The notes beneath the pieces are model-generated. The model saw only the letters and a program-made list of their open reading frames with translations, was not told where the DNA came from and did not search any database. A program made the position numbers and the translations under genes. Shown one piece after another: positions 1 to 8,400 of a stretch of 24,118 nt of DNA; positions within the stretch are counted from its first letter, which is position 1, and each line of letters starts with the position of its first letter. The DNA is from Acanthaster planci (taxonomy: Eukaryota > Echinodermata > Asteroidea > Valvatida > Acanthasteridae). The stretch lies in assembly GCF_001949145.1 (NCBI RefSeq), contig NW_019091485.1, forward strand, positions 441,689 to 465,806, given 5' to 3'.

Positions 1-80
1 GGGCAGATATGGAATTCCATACCCCCCAGATACTGGTGCCCTTTTGTGCCCCCACTAGTAAATTCCTAGCTACGCCACTG
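1..80 (-). mobile_element. transposon end, truncated by the window
   Basis: On the minus strand, 80 to 60 reads CAGTGGCGTAGCTAGGAATT, the type of terminus I associate with widespread hAT-like DNA transposons. The G- and C-rich runs in 20-55 fit the same kind of element. Only one end is visible and no transposase is seen. Confidence 0.4.
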
Positions 81-1990
81 AACAGTAATTAACAAAACAC
101 GGAATTAATCCAAAAGGAGGACGGTGAGCTTACAGAATTCGTATCCAGAATATTTTAAAACTCCAATTAATTGGTTGGTAAATAATGGAAGGCTGAAGAT
201 TTCCTTGTGCTCATCTATGTATAAGGCGCTGGTGACAACAGTGTTCTTTCTACGAATTTAGGAAATGCAGTGAACACAAAATCCTTGTGGACAGCTAAGA
301 GGCATAATTATGTCAGTACATGATAAGTGGCAGGGTGAACGCGTCAATCGCTGTGTAGTGGATGTGCTAATAATAAGATTATCGGTATATCAAAGGCTGA
401 TCCAGAACCACATTAGAGGGGACAAACTTGCCTGGGGGCAAAATATTGGAAGTTTTTCCGTTGAAGCTTTATGGCCATTGTTTAATAAGAGTTAGGCTAC
501 ACTTTGGGGGTTTTAGACGTCCTTGGAAGGAAGGAAAATTAAAATCAATGTAGACAAAACATCTTTTTTTCTGAAAAAAAATTGGCTCGGTAATTTTTAT
601 TAGAACAAAAAACACATGTATTTACTCGTTGTGGCAAAGATAGAAGATAGAAGAATCCCGCTTTTGCTCGCCCAGGATTTACAAGCTAAGTTGCCAGGAT
701 GCAAAAAGGAAAGGAAAAAGAGAAACAATAGCTGATCGAACAGGGTGACAGAAACGCGGATGCAGGTTTAAGCAACTTTCCTAGTGGGGAAAATACTACA
801 TACAATGGAAAGATTTGAAGAGATGAATTTTAAAATCTTTATTACAAGGTTATGTAGCCCTGCACTCACAGTAGGTCTTGGTCTTTATCACATGTGGTTT
901 ACATATAAAAGGTGAAAATCCGTCTCCAATTTAGGAGGTCCTATTGCTGCCCGTGCAGTATGCAAACACAGTTAACTTTAGTGGCACCCTTACCACATGC
1001 TAAAATTTGTGTTTAAGACTGTTGACAGTATTAAAAAGCTGAGAAAATTTACATGAAGTCTTTTGCAGAGCAATGTAGAAAAAACAGTTTGCTTAATTGG
1101 CAGTCATTTTATGCCAATCGTATTTGTGTAGCTCATAAAACCGTCCATATTAATGTACATATATACGTGTATATCAGTGTCGCATTCTGCCGGGACAGGA
1201 ACAATTGAGGGCCATTTTAAGCGCTGAATACCTTCGAAATGTTACTAGCCTACGTGTATCACCTTTCTGGGGGCAGTAAAGAATCTTTGTGATATGGATT
1301 TTAAAACCTGGACGGTCATTTTTATTTAAAAAACAAATAAACAAAACCTGATGTAGCCTATACATGTCAAAACTGACCCCGTACGGAAAGCATATTAGTA
1401 CAGTGAGAAAATGTATCTTCGCCATGCAAAAACTCAAGCAAATGAGTCGACTCGAGTCCCTTTATACTAGCCTGACTCAAATAACTTTGAGTGCAAAAAC
1501 TAGACTATGTTTAAATCTTGTTGTGACTTATCCGAGGAGACACCTTTCCTGCGGGACCACCACACTCACACACAGGCTTCAACCTGGGTACGTTCGCGCA
1601 TTTTGGCAATTTACAAGTCCCTTTTGGTCATTCAGCTCGTCGTCCACGATGGGTGCATTCCACCAAATCGTTGTATTTATGCGCGCGAGCTCATTAATAT
1701 TGATCCCACGGAATTTTACAAAACAGACCATAATCAGGAAGAATCATAGAAATTTTTCTATAAATCCCGAATTTGAGACTGATAGTTTCCAGTTTGGGGT
1801 ATTTCTTTTACAAAAAGCCCCAAATTGTGGGCTTATTTTGGATAGAGGCAGACGGCTACATTCGGAAATGAGCGCTTTGTTTTACTACTGTTTTGGGGTA
1901 TCTTCCTTGAAAGGCGAATAAAAAGCTTTTCGTGGCTAACCCCCATGAAAATGAAACGAAAAGTCATCTTCTGGCCATAATCTTAAATTT
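81..1990. other. intergenic, nothing recognised
   Basis: AT-rich sequence with only short open frames on both strands. No splice-supported exon, RNA gene, tandem array or clear inverted repeat was found by eye. Confidence 0.5.
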
Positions 1991-2009
1991 CCAGTGAACA
2001 AACGGAGGC

Positions 2010-2189
2010 CAATCTCTTCACGAGAGTCAACAGACGGCGCTATTTCGCTCCGACTGATTTTGCACTGTTTCTATGGGCGCGTATTTGGTGTAGTGCAACC
2101 CGTTGGGAAGAGCTGATGGCTTTGCACACGGTGATTAGCTACATCCTGCACGACCTGTGACCGCAAGTCGTTACGACGCGCAGAGCATT
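2010..2189 (+). promoter_or_regulatory. CpG-rich block ending in a strong splice donor
   Basis: This is the CpG-densest part of the first 5 kb, with roughly 20 CpGs by eye across 2030-2230. A strong donor, CATT|GTAAGTAAAT, follows position 2189. Together these look like a TSS region plus a non-coding first exon. It could splice to the acceptor at 5345 and form the PPP4R2 5' UTR, which is inference only. Confidence 0.25.
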
Positions 2190-2440
2190 GTAAGTAAATT
2201 TCCGCCAGGCGCGCGAACTCGCTCAATGCGTTACATAATTATAAGCGGCGGTTATCAATTTTTTTCAGAAAATATTCTCACAACAATATTGTTCATCCAA
2301 CATTGATCAAGATAACCAACGATTTGAAATATATCGCCAAAAGATACGTGATCAGTGATACTTAGAAGAAAAATTATATGTTCCACATAATGATCACACT
2401 GTCAATGTTCCCCGACACTTTGTCCGTGCCAAAACATTGC

Positions 2441-2615
2441 TATTGGCGAACCAATAATTTTTAACCACGCTTCGCTAACAGGAAGTGATGACCCCGCGGT
2501 CACAGCCTCGTGCACAATGTAACCAATCACAGTGCCAAACTATCAGCCCTTCCCCATCAGCTTTGGGAAAGTGCTTCCTGTACTATAAATGTTCGAGTTG
2601 TGGTTGTTTTTATTT
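2441..2615 (+). promoter_or_regulatory. candidate promoter: CCAAT, ETS and TATA-like motifs
   Basis: Motifs in order: the palindrome TATTGGCGAACCAATA (2441-2456), the ETS-type ACAGGAAGTG (2478-2487), CCAAT (2523-2527), the reverse ETS-type CTTCCTG (about 2574) and TATAAAT (2584-2590). Their spacing suits a rightward start near 2615. A donor-like GTAAGC follows 2840, so about 2615-2840 could be a non-coding exon. No coding exon follows directly. Confidence 0.3.
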
Positions 2616-2889
2616 TCAGAAACATTTAAACTTTGTATGCACCTGAATTTTGTTATCAACAGCCTTGGAACCAGTGTATATCATCAAACGCAAAGACAAC
2701 ATAAAATGAGCTATGTTTGAGTCCGTCCTTGTTAGAAATGGTCACGTACATGTGGCAAAAAGTCATGCATCGTGCTCAAACTGTGGCTGAAATGTTATAG
2801 AAAGAGCAGTAGTTGTGACATTGAAGAACTTTCCACTGCAGTAAGCTGCTGTTGGATCAGCTGCATAAATAAATCATTCAAGACCTGAT

Positions 2890-3462
2890 CAAAGAGTTAG
2901 CAAGAAAAATCTTAACGATCCCAACTTCAAACTGTGCTTAACAGACATGGGGGTGATCCGCCTTCACTTCATGAGCTGAGTGAGATGGGTTATTCGGCGA
3001 AACAAACTATGCACGGTGGGGACACGTATAGCTCGCAGATATGAAACTTCAGGAGAAAATAGCACTGGAGATCCATGCAATTTTGTTGTGAAGAGATCTG
3101 AAAGTTATTTAATCCAGGTTCTAGCTGATTAGTGGGTAAACAGGACCTGTAAAATGCAAAACGGTATAATTGGCATCACGCAGAATTATCAAGCCAGAGA
3201 CAGATTTTGCATCACGTGGTCAGAAGGGTCACAAATCCCCCGGGACATACAAGGCCTCCTCAACAATAAGCCCTATTCTCATGAGTATAAGGTGGGATAT
3301 TGATGATGTCAAGAAACTCAACTGAAATGAATTGGTGTGTCCCAAGTGAAAACCACGTTGATGCCGAGGATTGGAACAGAAAGGACATCCCTCTAGTGTC
3401 ATTGCCAACCACAGATTCTGCATGGTGGGGGACTTTCTGACAGCTAAGAAACGAGGAAATGA
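2890..3462 (+). other. possible upstream part of the pseudogene
   Basis: Two moderately long open stretches with protein-like composition occur on the plus strand: one around 3130-3300, and one around 3300-3438 containing WCVPSENHVDAEDWNRKD. I cannot place either in a known family. They may be the worn 5' part of the same element or chance. Confidence 0.2.
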
Positions 3463-4590
3463 GCGTTTATCAACAATAAAAGGCAACATCTCATCGAGAA
3501 AATGGTAGGCTTTCATAATGCAATGTAAGAACATCGCACCAAAACATTCGCTGATCTCTATAAAGCAAAGAAGAATATACAGAAGACCATCAAAGCAGAT
3601 AGTAGCAAGTTGGCAGCGACCGTTCAAAGTGTTCAGTGCCGTTAAATAGCAACTGTCTTCAAGCATGAACTCTCTCTCTGTCCCTGGCAAAGCCTGGAGG
3701 TGAAATGAACTCGATCCCAAAAGCAGAGCTGTTAAGCATCTTGTCATTTAGAGTTGAGATACCCCAGATGTTTCAGACACTGATCTGAAGACATGTATTG
3801 TGGTAGATGTCCATGAACTCATCAGCGGCGTACCCAACTTTTTTTAGGGTGGGGGAGGGATTCAAAAGCAAATGCGTCTTCGGCCTCATTCAACATGGTG
3901 TTGGGAGACGAAAATTAGAAGCTTTACTCATGCTCCCGATGTCCTTGCTTTTCTTTGCTGGCCGGTGTTGTTTTCTTATGGTATTGGTGCTAAAGTCTGA
4001 TAAATAAATTTACTGATTGCTTACTTACTTTATATACTCATCTATAAAATATTCTTTATGACCAACAAAAACACCTGTTTTTATTTATCCACCCACCTGG
4101 TGGATATAGCAGTAGCTATCATCCAGTCTTTGGGAAAGCCTCAGACGACAGATGTCAGACATTTGGCGAGTATGCTGACGTGTTTTTTAAAGAGAAATGT
4201 CGTGGATAACTCTGAGGAGCTTATGACAAAAGTTGATAAGGTGTTTGGGCGCTACATTGGAGGTAGCTCAATCAAATTAAGGCAGTAACCATGACAAAGC
4301 ACAGGGGGACAAGAAATCAATCAGGAAACTCATTGACGGATGTCATGTACCACTCCTGCATGTGTGGAACCAGTTCATCGCTCTCAATGAAAAATAAAAT
4401 GTCCCTTGCCTACTTTTTTGTCGGAAGCTATCTTGGAGAGAGGCAAGGAGCTTTCAGACCTGTACGAGTTGGTAACTGAAGGGGAAGTCTCCAATTTTAC
4501 AACAGCAAGATCGACAAGAAGACAGAACCAGAACTGCAAGGAAACAATGAGGAAGCTGACACCGGGATTACACCCGTGTGACGTATTTCC
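3463..4590 (+). pseudogene. decayed copy of an uncharacterised repeat-family protein (EEADT motif)
   Basis: I recognise the protein family as a multi-copy, largely uncharacterised one in marine invertebrate genomes; I know no established function. The order of motifs is kept, but in changing frames: IEKMVGFHNAM (about 3493-3525), HRTKTFADLYKAKK (3529-3570), FKHEL (about 3658-3672), SLAKPGGEM (3680-3710), DLKTCIVVDVHELI (about 3785-3825), IIQSLGKP (4118-4141), TFGEYADVFFKE (4162-4195), KVFGRYIGGSSIK (4237-4277), VPLLHVWNQFIALNE (4350-4392), TFLSEAILERGKELSDLYEL (4409-4467) and QGNNEEADT (about 4537-4563). In-frame stops follow VGFHNAM, VPNFF and FIALNEK. At least four frame changes and an insertion of about 240 bp break it, so it cannot encode a whole protein. 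It reads in the same direction as PPP4R2 but is unrelated to it. Confidence 0.65.
3848..4090. repeat. insertion splitting the pseudogene
   Basis: About 240 bp separates the CIVVDVHELI and IQSLGKP motifs, which are nearly adjacent in the family. It ends in an AT-rich stretch with AAATAAATT and TTACTTACTT repeats (4000-4030), like a retroposon tail. I do not recognise the element and see no clear target duplication. Confidence 0.35.
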
Positions 4591-5345
4591 TATGATCTAT
4601 GCAAGGCCATCGATCAGCCCTTCCCAGCCTTGTTCGGGCGCTGGTTGACGAGCGATTGTTGGTCAGAGAGAAATGTAACTCACGTGAACCGCCTACGTGC
4701 GACCAGGATGGCCCCGCAGTAATGACAGCTAGTTCTGGCTGCCGGATCATAGTCTATGTCAGTGAAGCTCAATTTTACCAAAGTATCACAGTATTCAACA
4801 ATTTTATGACTACGTTTATGATATAGTTTCACCATAGGCCAACCGGTTTACATTGATCATCTATTTCACTATTTTTATTCAATCCGGGATCCTTTTTCAT
4901 CTGCTAGCTTTTTGCCAAAAAAGGCGCATTCTTTGACAAAGACTCTCTTGAACCCTCCCCCCTTCATCAAACTCAACCGCAACTCCTCCGAGCACCGCCC
5001 CATCGTTACTGCCGACAGGTTCACACTGGCCCTGCAGCTGAAGCGCGCTGCCGAGTTTCATAACAGTATAGTAATGTTAGTGACCAGTCTAAAGCCGACC
5101 TTGGATAATCATTGGTCCCTAATGACATGCGTGTGTACGTGCTTAAGACTAACGCGACTACCAACCTTTTTGTGTCTGATCCCCGCCTCGGTGAATTCCG
5201 AGAAATTCGTTCAGTTGCACACACATACATATGTACAGTATCCGCGGTACGAGATTTGCATTGTAGTCGTCATCTGTAAGCGGTCAACTGGTAGTATTAA
5301 CTAGTAAGCCGTATCAAAGAACATTTCTCACTTTTTGGCATTTAG
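4591..5345. other. immediate 5' flank of PPP4R2
   Basis: This holds a moderately GC- and CpG-rich patch (4900-5260) and a pyrimidine-rich tract with TTTAG at 5322-5345. It may contain a promoter or 5' UTR for PPP4R2. No TATA box or clear initiator was identified, and the open frames here match nothing I know. Confidence 0.25.
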
Positions 5346-5355
5346 ATCTCAAACT

Positions 5356-5419
5356 ATGCTTGCCAAAATGCCGGATGAAAAAGAGGAGAACACTGAGACT
5401 TATCTGGATGCTTTAAATG
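5356..5419 (+). CDS. PPP4R2: PPP4R2 coding exon 1
   Basis: Encodes 21 codons plus one base. The last residues, TYLDALN, join to AFE of exon 2 and align with LQEALKDFE in vertebrate PPP4R2, which supports the exon although it is short. The donor is G|GTAAATG. A possible acceptor (pyrimidine-rich tract, then TTTAG) ends at 5345, so the 5' UTR may come from an exon further left. Without that splice, an in-frame TAA lies upstream at 5305. Confidence 0.8.
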
Positions 5420-8400
5420 GTAAATGATTCACGTTGTTTGATAAAGGCCTATCATATAGTTAGGTCTAACATGAGTTAAAATAAACGAAGGCGACTTGAC
5501 ACAGTGCTTGAGCAGATGAGTATGAATGAGCATGGTCAATGTACGCTAGGCCCATCCTAACGTTAGGCTAACGATAGTCCGAGTAACTTGGACCCCACAA
5601 TCGCCTTTTTTAACATTTGGACATCGTCGGGCGAGCACTGGCGAGGGTCCAAGTACCTTCCGTAAGCCTCAGGCTTATTGCAAATACTGCATGGGTGATT
5701 TTGCACAATGGTGGAAAGGCATTGTGGGAAGGAAAAAGGAGCAAACATTGCCCCTTTTTCCTTCCAACGCCTGTTTCTACCATTGTGCAAAATCACCCTT
5801 GCAGTATTTGCGATAAGGCTTATTGGTTTTTTGCTTCCTCAAAATAGCTCTTACGAGGCCTAGGCCTTCCCTGAATCAAAATCCCCTGAATTCATACCTA
5901 AAATGGTCCTTATACTGTCTAATGCACCCAGGTTAGGATCAAGTCAGAATCAGAGATTCCAATAATAATCATTTGGAAAGAAAAGAGAAATTTCTTCTTC
6001 AAATCGAAAATGGTCTTGTTGTCGAGCACGATGTTGCCATCTTGTTCAAATAGCGATTTTGAGGTCACGGCGCTTTGGCACCGACGACTGATTCCTGAGC
6101 GAGGTATGTCCAGTAGCTGGGATCACATCGAAGCTGTACACTGAAAATTTCGGCGCACAGGAATCAGTCGTCCGCGCGCATGCGCCGACACGGCATGCTT
6201 TTTGTGAATGGTCCTCTAGAGGCCGGCCAAACTCAGAAAGTAGACATTTTAACAATTGTTTCAGAAATCTTTAAAAGAATGAGTCTATCAAGAAAATGAA
6301 ATTTGCGACACACACAGATTTATTATTCCTTCTTCAGACACCAATTTAAGTAATAAGATGATTGTCAACGTTGTTGCTGCATTAGGATTGGGGTAAAAAA
6401 GTTCCTTGTGGGATCATAATAAGTATAAGGTGACGCAGTGCATTTGTTCCCATCTCTCAAGGTGTGAGTGATGTAAAGCACAAAAGCACTCATTACGAGT
6501 CAACTTGTCTCTGTCAATTTGTCTCAACGGTCAACTTGTCTGTCCATTTGAGGCATAAATGGTTGAGTTGTCCCCCCGGTCGAGCTGTCTCAATGGTCAA
6601 TTTGTTCGCAGTCAAGTTGGCAAACCGTTGAATCGTCCGAGCCCCCATGTTTACAGGATCACACGAGCATTGTGAGTAATTATATGTATGTAATGTGTGT
6701 CATGATTTTGGAAGCTGAATGACCCCAAACAAAGAAGAAGTGTCACAGTGTCGTCAATCCAAGGCCGTTTCATTTGGAGTACGAGCTACATGTATGTTGA
6801 GTGAAATCAATTAATGGAAAGGAAGGCCTATGAAGGGTATTAGGACTCTACGATTGCCCAACTACATGTATGTCCGAATGTTAAAAGAGGCGATTCACAG
6901 GGTCCTAGTTACTCATTCTAGAAAAAATAGACTTCCAGCTTTTGGAAAGTTTTTTAAAAATGTTCGATGTGCAAGTTTATGTGACTGTTAAATATGAAAA
7001 AAGTGCTTTGAATCACATGTAATGAGTGACACCCTGTGCTGTAAATTTGTTGTTGATTTGTGGGCTCCAGTGGTTTTTGATAAACCTTCCAAACATGTCA
7101 AACGGGGAGTGCAGAAATCTGGCCGGATTTGGGTTTTTTTAAGAAATTTCTGGAAATGACCTTTGTGCAGTACTCATCTGAAATGTGGGTTCATCCATAT
7201 TTGTGCACAAACCTATGGAAAACATGAAACACACATACATGTACATGTACATGTATGTAGTCGCAAAAACATACATGTAGATATTTGTTGCTTGGTCGGA
7301 ATACTTGGTGTACTTTTTATCAGAAGAAACAGCTTGTATTGTAAGTTAGACAGTGCACGTGGTTAGTTTACCTCAAGCGGAGTTGATGTGCTGGAAATGA
7401 CATGGTGAAGATCTTCAGCAGGCATAATCACAAAAGGAATGTGAAATCCTGGGGGATTTGCTTTTCAAGTAACATTTGGTTTTTGTGACAATAGTAATCA
7501 AATTGTGATTTATAATTGTCAAATTGTTAAGTTTTCTTTCTGTGCCTCTGTACACAGCCTTTGAACGGAAACCATCTCGCGAGATCCCATCAGAGCTTGA
7601 ACAGCTACTGTGCCGAATAGCTCGCAATGGAGAACCATTGTAAGTGTTTGAATACACTCCTACTTAAGTCAGATTAATGTTGAGGGGCAGAGTTGTTGTT
7701 GAGGACTTGCTGGTGACATAAATTACCACCAAATATTGAGCAGTCAGTTGTGATGAAAGTGGCACAAACTGACTGTGGCAAAATTTGATGTTCGTGAAAA
7801 AAGTAAAGTGATAACTTCTGATACAACAAAGTTTTCAATCAAACTTTTGTGACAAACACACTCCAAAAACACTCGAAATATACTAAGAGAGTACTTCGCA
7901 AATATCTGGCTATTAAAACAGATGTTCACATCAGATTGCTCAAAGTCTTTGGCTGTGCAAAGCCTTCAAGGCGAATGTAAGAAAGCCTTTAAGGTGAATG
8001 TAAGTGCACACGTGTCAATGTATTGATTCCCTAAAACAAAAAGAAAAAGGTCAAAGAAAAAGGTCACATACATGCACACTGTAGTCAACTTCATTCATCA
8101 AGTTTTGTATTTGATACTGTCCTGGAAGCAAATCCTCAGACTGGCATTTCTTATGAAGCCAGTTGCAGCCTGAATGTAACTATGGGGATTACAGTCACAT
8201 TTCATGAAGTTTGGACATTCAGAGACAGCAAAACATATAGGTTTTTTTTTTTTTGTGGCCACAAAGGAACACATTCCACTCTGTAAATATTTGCTTGTAA
8301 GGTCATTTGCATATATTGCAGAGTACCAGTGTGGTGTCTACATGTAATTATAGTGCAACCATCATGAATATGCATGTACAGTGCATCAGTGCAACTTTTG

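Noticed and set aside
1364-1921. 185-codon plus-strand frame with an overlapping antisense frame
   Set aside because: The composition is not protein-like and no domain is recognisable. There are no convincing splice sites or conserved motifs.
3229-3747. 172-codon open frame on the minus strand
   Set aside because: It lies opposite the pseudogene, whose recognisable motifs read on the plus strand. The minus-strand peptide matches nothing I know and has no splice or promoter support.
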